A stretch of 61,586 nt of DNA from Saccharospirillaceae bacterium. Lineage in GTDB: Bacteria > Pseudomonadota > Gammaproteobacteria > Pseudomonadales > Natronospirillaceae. Location: NCBI GenBank assembly GCA_007116635.1, contig SKIB01000012.1:1-61586 (forward strand), written 5' to 3'. Within the stretch, counting starts at the first letter, position 1. Every line of letters starts with the position of its first letter. The position numbers and the translations under genes were made by a program. Of the stretch, positions 19,178-28,266 are shown piece after piece. The notes under the pieces are model-generated. The model saw only the letters and a list, made by a program, of their open reading frames with translations. It was not told the DNA's origin and searched no databases.

Positions 19178-21805
19178 CTAGCCTGTATTACGCATGCCGG
19201 CAGCAATGCCGGTGATGGTGACCAGTAGGGCGGTTTCGAGGTCGTTCTGCGGCTGCTTTTCTTGCTCTGCCTGACGGTAACGGCGCAACAGTTCTGCCTG
19301 TAACAGATTCAAGGGATCGGTGTTGGGGTTGCGCAGGCGAATGCCTTCTAAAATGCTTGGCTCATCGGCCAGTAATTCATGAGTGCTGTTAAGCTGCACC
19401 ACCAGTTCCACACTCTGCTGCAGTTTTTCTCTCAGCTGTTGGCCCAGCTGCTGGTAAGCCGGCTCCACCAAGCGATCGTCATAGTACTGCGCCAGTCTGG
19501 CGTCGGCCTTGAGGAACACCATTTCTAACAGGCCAATGCGGGTGCTGAAAAACGGCCATTGGTTGCACATTTCTTGAATCAGGCCGGCATTGCCCTTTTC
19601 GACCTGCTCTTGCAGCGCCTTACCCGAGCCCAACCAAGCGGGAAGCATCAGGCGGTTTTGCATCCAAGCAAAGATCCAAGGAATGGCACGCAGGCTTTCG
19701 ATACCGCCCTGTGGCTTGCGCTTGGCAGGACGAGAACCAAGGGACAACAGACTCAGCTCCAACTCGGGTGTGGCCTGACGGAAGTAGGGTACAAAGTCGG
19801 GCTGCTCGCGAACAAAGGAACGATACTCGTTGCAAGAGCTGACCGCCAGCTCCTGCATCAGTTGACGCCACTCGCTCTTGGGTGCTGGCGGTGGCATCAG
19901 GTTGGCTTCCAAGGCTGCGGTGGTGTACAGATTGAGGTTCTGCACCGCCAGATCAACCAGCCCGAACTTGAAACGAATCATCTCGCCCTGCTCAGTCACC
20001 CGTAATCCGCCCTGCAGTGAGCCTGGGGGCTGGGACAGTAGGGCAGCATGGGCAGGCGCGCCACCACGGCCAACGGTACCACCGCGACCATGGAACAAGA
20101 CCAAAGAAATATCACGCTCAGCGCACAGGGCCACTAGGTCTTCTTGCGCTCGATACTGGGCCCAGCCAGCGGCCAACATACCCGCGTCTTTGGCCGAATC
20201 CGAGTAACCAATCATCACCTGCTGTTGGCCTTGGCAATAGTCTAGGTAAGCCGGAATATCAAACAGCTGTTGCATGACCGAGCGTGAGCGCTCAAGGTCG
20301 TCCAGGGTTTCGAACAGGGGCACAATGGGCATGTTGAATGTGCAGCCGCTGGTTTTTAGCAGCAGGCGTACCGCCAATACATCCGATGGCTGCTGGGCCA
20401 TGGAGATGATGTAGGGCCCCAGAGCATTGGCATCGGTTTTGGCGATCACGGCAAAGGTATCCAACACCTCTTGGGTGTCGGCGCTCGGCTGCCAATGGCT
20501 TGGAATCAACGGCCTTGGGTTAGAAATTTCAGCCAGTAGCAGGCTTTGTTTTTGGCTTTCGCTCATTTGCTGATAATCGCCAAGGCCAAGGTAGGCAAAA
20601 ATTTCTGCCAAGGCCAAAGTATGGCGTTCGCTGTCTTGGCGGATATCCAGCTTCATCAGTTGAATGCCAAAGGCCTGGGCATTGCGAATAACATCCAGCA
20701 GCTTGCCGTTGGCAATCAGGCTCATGCCGCAGTCCACCAAGGACTGATAGGCCATTCTTAATGGCCTGAGCAGTTGATCGGTCTGAGTGATCAGATCGGG
20801 TTTGCGCGGTTGATCGCCACGCATCAGAGCACCCAGATGAATGCGGCTGCTGGCCAGAGCTGAGCGCAGAGGCTTAAGCAATGCACGATAAGGCTCGGCC
20901 TGCTCACCCACTTCAGCCAGCAATTCGGCATTGGCTTGGTTCATCGACAATTCAGCGATCAGTTGGTCCAGTTCTTTGTTGAACAGGTCACAGGCGACCC
21001 AGCGCGCCATCCATAGCACCTCCTGAGTGACCTTGGCCGTTACGTTGGGGTTGCCATCTCGGTCACCGCCCATCCAAAAGGCGAATTTCACTGGCACGGC
21101 CGTCAAGGGCAGGCCTTGGCCAAGCTCTTGCTGTAAGCGAGCGTCCAGCTGTTTCAGGTATTGTGGTAGAGCCTGCCAAAGCATGTTCTCTACCACGGCG
21201 CAGCCCCAACGAGCCTCTTGTTGTGGAGTGGGCTTTTGCAGTCTCAGTTCTCTGGTGTGCCAGGTTTGGCTAACCAGTTCCAGTAAGCGTTGTTCGATCA
21301 GTTCGCGTTTTCGAGGAATCTGCTGGTACAGCTCATGGTCTTCAAGGCAGTCGGCAATCTGCACCTGTTTATGGATCAGGGTACGACGGGTGGCCTCGGT
21401 GGGGTGAGCGGTCAGCACCAGCTCAATGCTGAGCTGTTCGATGGCTGCCAGCACCTGCTCTTGGCTTAGATTCTGATGTTTAATCTTGGTGAAAAAAATA
21501 TCAAAGGTGTCGCTGGCGTTGTTTAGCTGGCTTTGTTGCACACTGTGTTGCTGCTCGGCAATGTTAACCATGTTGAGGTACTGGCTGAGCGCACGGCAAA
21601 TAGCCAGCAGGTCGCTTTCGGGCAAGGATTGCAGCATGCTGACCAGTTCGCGCCAAGCGCTTTGATCGCCAAGGCGGAAGGCAGCAGAGAGTTTGCGAAT
21701 GGTTTCAACCTGGGCTAATAGCTCAGAACCCTGCTGTTGCTCAATGACCTGGTTGAGTAAGCCACCCAGTAATTGCACTTTTTGTGTTAATGTACTTGCC
21801 ACCAT
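19178..21805 (-). CDS. ppc: phosphoenolpyruvate carboxylase
   Basis: Carboxylates phosphoenolpyruvate to oxaloacetate, replenishing the TCA cycle. The 875-residue chain has the normal bacterial length and the hallmark motifs: VLTAHPTEATRRT with the catalytic His, MGGDRDGNPNVT, GYSDSAKDAG, LFHGRGGTVGRGG, and the conserved C-terminal tail GMRNTG that closes the active site. It is cytosolic. Transcription is convergent with chpC and divergent from pstS. AGGA lies upstream of the ATG. Confidence 0.97.
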   Translation of the reverse strand: MVASTLTQKVQLLGGLLNQVIEQQQGSELLAQVETIRKLSAAFRLGDQSAWRELVSMLQSLPESDLLAICRALSQYLNMVNIAEQQHSVQQSQLNNASDTFDIFFTKIKHQNLSQEQVLAAIEQLSIELVLTAHPTEATRRTLIHKQVQIADCLEDHELYQQIPRKRELIEQRLLELVSQTWHTRELRLQKPTPQQEARWGCAVVENMLWQALPQYLKQLDARLQQELGQGLPLTAVPVKFAFWMGGDRDGNPNVTAKVTQEVLWMARWVACDLFNKELDQLIAELSMNQANAELLAEVGEQAEPYRALLKPLRSALASSRIHLGALMRGDQPRKPDLITQTDQLLRPLRMAYQSLVDCGMSLIANGKLLDVIRNAQAFGIQLMKLDIRQDSERHTLALAEIFAYLGLGDYQQMSESQKQSLLLAEISNPRPLIPSHWQPSADTQEVLDTFAVIAKTDANALGPYIISMAQQPSDVLAVRLLLKTSGCTFNMPIVPLFETLDDLERSRSVMQQLFDIPAYLDYCQGQQQVMIGYSDSAKDAGMLAAGWAQYRAQEDLVALCAERDISLVLFHGRGGTVGRGGAPAHAALLSQPPGSLQGGLRVTEQGEMIRFKFGLVDLAVQNLNLYTTAALEANLMPPPAPKSEWRQLMQELAVSSCNEYRSFVREQPDFVPYFRQATPELELSLLSLGSRPAKRKPQGGIESLRAIPWIFAWMQNRLMLPAWLGSGKALQEQVEKGNAGLIQEMCNQWPFFSTRIGLLEMVFLKADARLAQYYDDRLVEPAYQQLGQQLREKLQQSVELVVQLNSTHELLADEPSILEGIRLRNPNTDPLNLLQAELLRRYRQAEQEKQPQNDLETALLVTITGIAAGMRNTG

Positions 21806-21844
21806 AACCAGTCCTCAACTTTGTAGTGATGCGAGCGCTAAACT

Positions 21845-21881
21845 CTATCAGTTTTCACTAAAAAGTCATGACGACTTAGTG
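21845..21881 (+). promoter_or_regulatory. candidate pst control region: degenerate Pho-box-like repeats and an imperfect palindrome
   Basis: In the 109-base ppc/pstS divergent gap, TTTTCAC (21852-21858) and AAGTCAT (21863-21869) are 7-mers with an 11-base period around TAAA, 9 of 14 matches to paired CTGTCAT Pho-box units. CTATCAG at 21845-21851 is another partial match. The segment 21856-21881 is also an imperfect inverted repeat (CACTAA...TTAGTG with inner GTC/GAC around ATGAC). PhoB control of pstS is expected from other bacteria; this site is weak evidence for it. Confidence 0.35.
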
Positions 21882-21914
21882 TCCAACATCAAAAAATGGT
21901 AATAAATTTTCACA

Positions 21915-22898
21915 ATGTTCAGGCCCAAACCGCTAATAACGGTCATTCTTGCCTTCATTTGCGCTGTTATCAGTCAGGCTGCGCCTGCCTATCAGGTGCA
22001 GCCAGGGGTGTTTGGTAATTTAACTACAATTGGCAGTGATAGCCTAAATCAGTTGATGCAGTCCTGGGCGGAAGAATTCACCCGCCTGTATCCTGGTGTT
22101 GGCGTGCAAATTCAGGGCGTGGGTTCAGGCAGCGCCGCGCCAGCCCTAATCAGAGGCACGACCCAGCTAGCGCCCATGAGCCGGCCCATGCATCGCTCTG
22201 AGTTGCAGTCCTTCCAACAACGCCATGGCTATCTGCCCATTGCATTGCTGGTGGCCAATGATGCCTTGGCCGTTTATGTCCATCGCGATAACCCCATTGA
22301 AGCCATCAGCTTGCCACAGCTGGCCGCCATTTATTCCGATAGCCAACACTGTGGGCAGCAGCAGGCCGTTCGCACCTGGGGCCAGCTTGGTCTAAGGGAC
22401 AGTTGGGCGGAGCGTATCATCATTCCCTATGGCCGTAATTCGGTGTCCGGCACCTATGGTTTTTTCAGTCGCCAAGCCCTGTGCGGTGGTGATGTAGCAG
22501 CGCGAGTCAATGAACAGCCCTCTTCAGCGGCCGTGGTACAGGCCGTAGGTCAGCAGCTGTCGGCCATTGGTTATGCCGGTCTGGGTTACCAGACCGCCTG
22601 GGTCCGGCCAGTACCCATCCTGATGCCGAACAAGGCGGAGCTTTATGGGGGGCAGGCGCAGCTAGGTGAGCATTCACAGCCCGCAGGCCATACCCGCTAT
22701 CAGGCCTTTACTCGCCCGCTCTATATTTATTTGCAACAGGATCCAAGCCAACGGCTGGACACCCTGACCTGGGCATTTTTGGACTACATTCTGTCTGAGT
22801 CAGGTCAGGCGTTGGTGAGTCGATTGGGCTATTTGCCCCTGACCAACGAGCAGCGCCGCCAGTCCATGGCCTTACTGAGTTTGGCGCGTTTTCAATGA
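21915..22898 (+). CDS. pstS: phosphate ABC transporter substrate-binding protein PstS-like
   Basis: Periplasmic phosphate-binding component. The 327-residue precursor has a signal peptide ending near AAPA (residue 25), the ligand-loop segments TIGSDSLNQL and GVGSGSAAPALI, and GRNSVSGTYGFFSRQAL, the Ser-Gly-Thr loop typical of PstS. It heads pstS-pstC-pstA-pstB-phoU. No ribosome-binding site is apparent before the ATG (AATTTTCACA precedes it), and TAATAA at 21900-21905 could be a -10 element only a few bases upstream, so a very short leader is conceivable. The family is clear; binding specificity is inferred from the operon. Confidence 0.9.
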   Translation: MFRPKPLITVILAFICAVISQAAPAYQVQPGVFGNLTTIGSDSLNQLMQSWAEEFTRLYPGVGVQIQGVGSGSAAPALIRGTTQLAPMSRPMHRSELQSFQQRHGYLPIALLVANDALAVYVHRDNPIEAISLPQLAAIYSDSQHCGQQQAVRTWGQLGLRDSWAERIIIPYGRNSVSGTYGFFSRQALCGGDVAARVNEQPSSAAVVQAVGQQLSAIGYAGLGYQTAWVRPVPILMPNKAELYGGQAQLGEHSQPAGHTRYQAFTRPLYIYLQQDPSQRLDTLTWAFLDYILSESGQALVSRLGYLPLTNEQRRQSMALLSLARFQ

Positions 22899-22918
22899 AG
22901 CTGGTTTGGGGTTGCTAA

Positions 22919-25126
22919 ATGAACGACGAGCTCTCTTGGTTAAAACATCATCAGCCTCAGCCCAGTTTGCCTCAGGCTCTTTCCCTTGCCTCTCTGAGAC
23001 GGCGACGCTGGTGGCAGGAGAAATCTCTGGCTTGGCTTACCCTGGTCTCAGCCTGTTCGATCCTGCTGTTGTTGGCAGGGATTTTACTGTTTTTAAGTTG
23101 GCATGTGCTACCTATTTGGCGAGCCATGTCCTTATCGCCAGACCAGCAGTGGCGGTTACCCGAGGGTCATCCAGGGCCAGTGATGCTGCATTCAGACCCC
23201 TATCAGCAATTGGTCATTAGCCTGAGCAAACCCGCAAGTCTGCAGTTTTGGCAAGCCAGGGATGGTCAATTGCTGCAGGAGTACCGGCTCAGCGAGCAGG
23301 AGCTGGTGGATTGGCAATGGCTGGACGATCAGCGACTGGCTCTATTAACGGCCACTGAGCTGCAGCTATGGCAAATGGAATACAACTGGGTGCAGCTGAA
23401 TCAGGGAGTAAGGCTGCTGCCCAGAGCTAATTTGTTATGGCAGCAAAGCCTGCCAGCAGACTTTGTCTATCATGAGAGTCAATGGTCCCTTTGGGCTGCG
23501 ACCGAGCAGCAACACCTGGCTTGGCTTGACCAGGGCCAAGTCAGGTTGGTCAGTCGCCAGCAGGGCGAATGGCAGCAGCAGCTTTTGCCGCTGGCGCAGC
23601 AGCAGGCCTTGCTTTGGCACCCGAATCGGCCTTGGCTGTTATTGGCCGATCATCAGGCCCAAGTCCAGACCTGGGGGCCTAGTGCAGAGGGCTGGCAAGC
23701 CGTGGGTCCAGCGCAGCAGTTGGCGCATGGCCCAATAGCGCACTGGTTCTGGTTGGCAGGGTCTGGCTCCTTGATGCTGGTGGACGAGCAGCAGCACAGC
23801 AGGTGGTTATTGTCGTTATCAGCTCAGGCTGAGCAAGGCTTATGGCAGCTGGCCGAGCAACGCACCCTGCCGTCTGAGGTGCACAGGGTACAGGCCGAGC
23901 GCGATCGCAGAGGCTATGTCTTGCAGCATGGACCCCAGTTGCATTGGTACTATCCCTCTGCTCGCAGCAGCATCGGTCAATGGGCCATGCCAGACAATGT
24001 GCAGCTCTGGCATCTGGCCGGGCAGAACGATCGGCTATGGCTGCTCGACGACCAGTTGCAGCTGCAATCATGGCAGGTGGCTAACCCGCACCCAGAGTTA
24101 AGCTGGGCAGCACTCTGGTTGCCACAGTGGTACGAAGGCCGGGCGCAGGCCGATTGGCTTTGGCAAGCCTCGGCCAGTAGCGATCAGTTCGAGCCCAAGT
24201 TCAGTTTGTTACCCCTGACTCTGGGCACTTTCAAGGCTGCTTTTTACGGTTTGATCATTGCCATACCACTGGCCATTTTGTCAGCACTCTATTGCGCCCA
24301 GTTCTTGCCGCCTGCCAGCCGTGCTTGGATCAAGCCCAGTGTTGAGATGATGGAGGCCTTACCGACCGTAATTCTTGGATTTCTGGCCGGCCTTTGGCTG
24401 GCGCCCTTGTTACAGCTGCACCTGCTGATGTTGCTGCTGTTTTTGCTGTTGCTGCCAACCGGCTTATTGCTGCTGTTACTGTTCGCAGGGCGTTCAGTGC
24501 GCCTGACCGCTCTGCTCAATGCTTGGCCCTTGCTGGCCATGTGCGCTCTGCTGTTAGCTTTGCTGTTGGCAAGTATGCTGTTGGCGGGCAGGGTGGAGCA
24601 GCTGGCCTTTGGCGGTGATCTGATTTTATGGCTCAATGAGCGAGGCTGGGCGGTGGAGCAGCGCAACGCCCTGGTGGTGGGGCTGGCCATGGGCTTTGCC
24701 CTTACCCCCACCATTTTCAGCATGGCTGAGGACGCCATTTTCAGTGTGCCCGCACGCTTGGCCGAATCCGGCATGGCTCTGGGCCTGAGTCGCTGGCAAG
24801 CCATGATCCATCTGGTGCTGCCCATGGCCAGCCCGGGTATTTTCTCCGCAGTGATGCTGGGCTTGGGCCGAGCGCTGGGCGAAACCATGATTCTGATCAT
24901 GGCCACGGGCAATAATGCCATTCTCGACTTTAGTCCTCTGACGGGCATGCGCACCGTCTCGGCCAGCTTGGCCATTGAATTGCCTGAGGCGGTGCCGGGT
25001 TCGTCGCATTACCGGGTGTTGCTGTTGGCGGCCTTGCTGCTCATTGTGCTGACCATGATGTTCAATAGCTTGGCCGAACTGGTACGCCAAAGGCTTAAGC
25101 AACGCTATTCGGGGTGGCAGCAATGA
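22919..25126 (+). CDS. pstC: phosphate ABC transporter permease PstC with large periplasmic insert
   Basis: One of the two membrane channel subunits of the high-affinity phosphate importer. At 735 residues it is more than twice the E. coli length. TM1 lies near 38-62. About 360 residues follow, rich in Trp and Gln, with recurring strands ending in Trp (LQFWQARDG, LQLWQME, VQTWGPS, LHWYYPS, LQSWQVA) that suggest a WD40/beta-propeller-like fold. The permease core starts near residue 430, with the ABC-coupling loop AESGMALGLSRWQAMIHLVLP near 617-640. Large PstC proteins are known in Pseudomonas and relatives. The role of the insert is not known to me. It starts 20 bases after pstS. Confidence 0.9.
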   Translation: MNDELSWLKHHQPQPSLPQALSLASLRRRRWWQEKSLAWLTLVSACSILLLLAGILLFLSWHVLPIWRAMSLSPDQQWRLPEGHPGPVMLHSDPYQQLVISLSKPASLQFWQARDGQLLQEYRLSEQELVDWQWLDDQRLALLTATELQLWQMEYNWVQLNQGVRLLPRANLLWQQSLPADFVYHESQWSLWAATEQQHLAWLDQGQVRLVSRQQGEWQQQLLPLAQQQALLWHPNRPWLLLADHQAQVQTWGPSAEGWQAVGPAQQLAHGPIAHWFWLAGSGSLMLVDEQQHSRWLLSLSAQAEQGLWQLAEQRTLPSEVHRVQAERDRRGYVLQHGPQLHWYYPSARSSIGQWAMPDNVQLWHLAGQNDRLWLLDDQLQLQSWQVANPHPELSWAALWLPQWYEGRAQADWLWQASASSDQFEPKFSLLPLTLGTFKAAFYGLIIAIPLAILSALYCAQFLPPASRAWIKPSVEMMEALPTVILGFLAGLWLAPLLQLHLLMLLLFLLLLPTGLLLLLLFAGRSVRLTALLNAWPLLAMCALLLALLLASMLLAGRVEQLAFGGDLILWLNERGWAVEQRNALVVGLAMGFALTPTIFSMAEDAIFSVPARLAESGMALGLSRWQAMIHLVLPMASPGIFSAVMLGLGRALGETMILIMATGNNAILDFSPLTGMRTVSASLAIELPEAVPGSSHYRVLLLAALLLIVLTMMFNSLAELVRQRLKQRYSGWQQ

Positions 25127-26715
25127 TCTCAGCCAAACAAACGGAGTCTCAGGGCCAGCTGCGGGCGACCCTAATGAGCAGCGCTCTGGTCAGTGCCTTG
25201 CTTTGGTTGGCCTTATTGCTGGCCTTGATTAGCCTACCAGCGGTGCAACACTTTTGGCCCTCAGCCCTGTATCAATGGCAGCTGGAAGAGCAGCAAATCT
25301 TTGGTCGAGTGCTGCGCCAACAGCAGAGGACGGCCAATGTTCAGCAGGACCCTTGGTTAGGGCTGGTTGAAGATCAGCCAGCAGACCAGTCCTTGGTTCT
25401 GCTGTTGGTGGATCAGGGCCAGAACGCCTTTACTGGCCATGCCCTAAACTGGTTTGCCGCGTCTCAGCTGGGGCCAGCCAGCAAGCCAGAGCAACTGATG
25501 CTGGTGCAGATGCAGCGTCAGGGTCAGTGGCTGGGTATGCCTCAGGGATTGCGAGCCGAACACTACCTAGCGGCCGAGGCGCCAAACTTTGCTAGCCAAC
25601 TGCACAGCCATTGGCGTCAAGAGCAGGCCAGACAGGCAGAGGCGCAACGCATTGAGAGCCGCCAATTGCTGGGTCTTAATCAGCAGCTGGCGCAAATGAA
25701 CCCCGACCAGCAGGGCTATGCCGAGCTGTTGGCTCGCTTTGAATCCTTGCGCCAGCAGATCTTCCAACTGCGCGTCCCTCAAGCTTGGCTAGAGCTGCAG
25801 GGGGCAGATGGTCGGCTGCATGCCTTGCCGCTTAACGAAATCCAGTATTGGCAGCAGCCCAATGCCCTGCGGCCCATGCAGCAGCTGGCTGAGTTTGCTC
25901 GCCAGTGGCAGCGTTTTGTCTTTAGTTGGCCAAGTTTGGGCCATACTCAGGGGGGCATTTGGCCAGCCTTGGTCGGCACCGTGGCCATGACCCTATTGAT
26001 GACCATCATGGTGATGCCTTTGGGGGTGTTGGCTGGGATTTATCTGCACGAATACGCCGGTGGTGCCTGGCGGCGCTTGCTGCAGTTGGTGGTCTATAAT
26101 CTGGCGGGCATTCCGGCCATCGTCTATGGCGTGTTTGGCCTTGGCTTGTTTGTCTATCTCTTGGGTGCACAATTGGATAGCTGGTGGTTTGCCGACCAGT
26201 TGCCACGAGCCACTCTGGGTACACCGGGCTGGCTCTGGGTGTCTCTCACCTTGGCGCTCTTGACCCTGCCGGTGGTCATAGTCAACACCGCTGAGGGCTT
26301 GGCCCGCATTCCTTTGGCGCAGCGCGAGGCCTGCTACGCCCTTGGGCTGACCAAGAGCGAAACCCTATTGCATTTGATTCTGCCACTGGCCAGACCCGCC
26401 ATGCTCACCGGACTTATTTTGGCCGTGGCCAGAGCCGCAGGCGAGGTCGCTCCGGTGATGTTGGTTGGGGTAGTGCGCTCGACCTCACAGTTGCCAGTGG
26501 ACGCTCAATTCCCCTTTGTGCATCTGGATCGTAAGCTGATGCACCTGGCCTACCATATTTACGATCTGGGCTTTCAAAGTGCCAATATCGAAGCTGGCCG
26601 GCCACTGGTGTTTGCCTCGGCCTTGGTGCTGATTTTGATCGTGTTACTGCTCAACCTTACGGCCATTCGCTTGCGGCATCGCTTGCGAGAGGCCTTTCGC
26701 CAACAGGAGATGTAA
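25123..26715 (+). CDS. pstA: phosphate ABC transporter permease PstA with periplasmic coiled-coil insert
   Basis: Second channel subunit, 530 residues from the ATG at 25123, which overlaps the pstC stop as ATGA (25123-25126). A GTG nine bases upstream is open but unneeded. TM1 lies near residues 18-42. The following periplasmic segment, about 240 residues, contains a Gln-rich predicted coiled coil (around residues 165-225, RQAEAQRIESRQLLGLNQQL onward). The permease core begins near 285 with ALVGTVAMTLLM, and the coupling loop EACYALGLTKSETLLHLILP lies near 402-421. The insert parallels that of PstC, so the two probably form a periplasmic cap together. Confidence 0.9.
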   Translation: MISAKQTESQGQLRATLMSSALVSALLWLALLLALISLPAVQHFWPSALYQWQLEEQQIFGRVLRQQQRTANVQQDPWLGLVEDQPADQSLVLLLVDQGQNAFTGHALNWFAASQLGPASKPEQLMLVQMQRQGQWLGMPQGLRAEHYLAAEAPNFASQLHSHWRQEQARQAEAQRIESRQLLGLNQQLAQMNPDQQGYAELLARFESLRQQIFQLRVPQAWLELQGADGRLHALPLNEIQYWQQPNALRPMQQLAEFARQWQRFVFSWPSLGHTQGGIWPALVGTVAMTLLMTIMVMPLGVLAGIYLHEYAGGAWRRLLQLVVYNLAGIPAIVYGVFGLGLFVYLLGAQLDSWWFADQLPRATLGTPGWLWVSLTLALLTLPVVIVNTAEGLARIPLAQREACYALGLTKSETLLHLILPLARPAMLTGLILAVARAAGEVAPVMLVGVVRSTSQLPVDAQFPFVHLDRKLMHLAYHIYDLGFQSANIEAGRPLVFASALVLILIVLLLNLTAIRLRHRLREAFRQQEM

Positions 26716-26718
26716 TTG

Positions 26719-27489
26719 ATGGTGCCAGAGCAAGCCGCGTCCGGGCTGGACCTACAGCAGCTGAGTCTATGGATTGGTCGTAAACAAATCCTGCATGAGC
26801 TGAGCCTGAGTTTTCAGGCCCATCAGGTCACGGCTATCATTGGCCCGTCCGGTTGTGGCAAAACCAGCCTGCTGCGTTCCATGAATCGCATGATGGATCT
26901 GGTGCCAGAGGCAAGAGTACAGGGCCGCTTGTTGCTGGATGGGCAAAACATCTATGACCCTGCTCTGGAGTTGGCAGAGTTGCGTCGTCAAGTGGGCATG
27001 GTGTTTCAAAAGCCGAATCCCTTTGCCAAAACCATTTTCGAAAACATTGCTTTTGCGTTACGCTTGCATGGCGTAAGAAACAAAAGACAGTTGCAAGACC
27101 GTGTCGAGCTGTCTTTGCGTAATGCTGCGCTCTGGGATGAGGTCAAAGATCGGCTGCACAGCAGCGCCATGGCCTTGTCTCAAGGGCAGCAGCAGCGTTT
27201 GATGATTGCGCGTGCCTTGGCGGTGGACCCAAGGGTGCTGTTGCTGGATGAGCCGGCCTCTTCCTTAGACCCAATCTCAACGCTAAAAATCGAAGAGCTG
27301 ATACAAGAATTGAAACATTCCATTCTTATAGTATTGGTGACCCATAATATGCAGCAGGCCGCTCGTGTGGCGGATCAAACCGTGTTCATGCTGCAAGGGC
27401 GAGTGATTGAGGTCGGCAGTACCGAGCAACTCTTTACCAATCCACAGTCTCAGCAAACAGAAGATTACATTACCGGCCGATACGGCTAA
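26719..27489 (+). CDS. pstB: phosphate ABC transporter ATP-binding protein PstB
   Basis: ATPase of the phosphate importer, 256 residues. Walker A GPSGCGKTS (Gly42-Lys48), the Q-loop region GMVFQKPNPFAKTIFENIAF, signature LSQGQQQRLMIARAL and Walker B LLLDEPASSLDP are intact. The PNPF segment is diagnostic of PstB. The signature reads LSQGQ rather than LSGGQ, a normal PstB variant. The ATG at 26719 follows AGGAGA; a TTG directly upstream (26716) is not needed. It lies three bases after pstA. Confidence 0.96.
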   Translation: MVPEQAASGLDLQQLSLWIGRKQILHELSLSFQAHQVTAIIGPSGCGKTSLLRSMNRMMDLVPEARVQGRLLLDGQNIYDPALELAELRRQVGMVFQKPNPFAKTIFENIAFALRLHGVRNKRQLQDRVELSLRNAALWDEVKDRLHSSAMALSQGQQQRLMIARALAVDPRVLLLDEPASSLDPISTLKIEELIQELKHSILIVLVTHNMQQAARVADQTVFMLQGRVIEVGSTEQLFTNPQSQQTEDYITGRYG

Positions 27490-27516
27490 CACCTACTTGC
27501 ACAGAGGGCAGGACGC

Positions 27517-28227
27517 ATGGATAACCAAATTTACCGCAAACACATTTCTCAGGTGTTTAACAAAGAGCTCGAAGCCCTGCGCTCTATGCTGATGGAGATG
27601 GGTGGTTTGGTTGAGGCTCAGCTGCGTAATTCCGTGCAGGCGCTGATTGAAGGCGACTCCGATCTGGCGCTCAAACTTAAGCCCGTTGAGCGCCGTGTGA
27701 ATGACATTGAGATGGCCATTGACCGCGAGTGCACCCGTATTTTGGCCCTGCGCCAGCCCACGGCATCCGACCTGCGCATGGTGCTGGCTATTTCACGCGC
27801 CACCAAAGACATGGAGCGTATTGGCGATGAGTCGATCCGCATTGCCAAGGTGGCAGTGCAACTGGCTGAGGAAGGCCATAAGGTTAAGGGCTCCTCGGAA
27901 GTGCGCAATCTGGCGCAACATGTGGCCAGTGTGCTCAACCTAACGCTGGACGCCTTTGCTCGCTTTGATACTGAGCTGGCGCTCAACATGCTGCGTGAAA
28001 ACTGGTCGGTCGATCAAGAATACGAAACCGCCGCCCGCTCGCTGGTGACCTTCATGATGGAAGACCCGCAGCAAATCACCAAGCTGCTGAATGTGATGTG
28101 GGTGCTGCGGGCGCTGGAGCGGATCGCCGATCACACCACCAACATCGCCGAGCACCTGATCTATTTGGTCGATGGCCGTGACATTCGCCATCTAAGCATG
28201 GAGCAACTGGAGCAGTTGCGCCAGTAG
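27517..28227 (+). CDS. phoU: phosphate signalling regulator PhoU
   Basis: 236-residue, two-repeat helical-bundle protein that links Pst transport activity to the PhoR/PhoB system and damps phosphate uptake. Metal-cluster motifs of the E/DxxxD type are visible in both repeats: ERIGDESIRIAKVA in the first and ERIADHTTNIAEHL in the second. It follows pstB by 27 bases and ends the operon. phoB/phoR are not in this window. It is convergent with recN across 39 bases. Confidence 0.96.
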   Translation: MDNQIYRKHISQVFNKELEALRSMLMEMGGLVEAQLRNSVQALIEGDSDLALKLKPVERRVNDIEMAIDRECTRILALRQPTASDLRMVLAISRATKDMERIGDESIRIAKVAVQLAEEGHKVKGSSEVRNLAQHVASVLNLTLDAFARFDTELALNMLRENWSVDQEYETAARSLVTFMMEDPQQITKLLNVMWVLRALERIADHTTNIAEHLIYLVDGRDIRHLSMEQLEQLRQ

Positions 28228-28266
28228 CTAGGGTTTCTGTAGCTGGGCTAGGGTTCCAGAACCAGC

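Noticed and set aside
24289-24975. 228-codon frame antisense to pstC
   Set aside because: Low-complexity Ser/Asn/Lys-rich complement of membrane-helix codons; no start signal.
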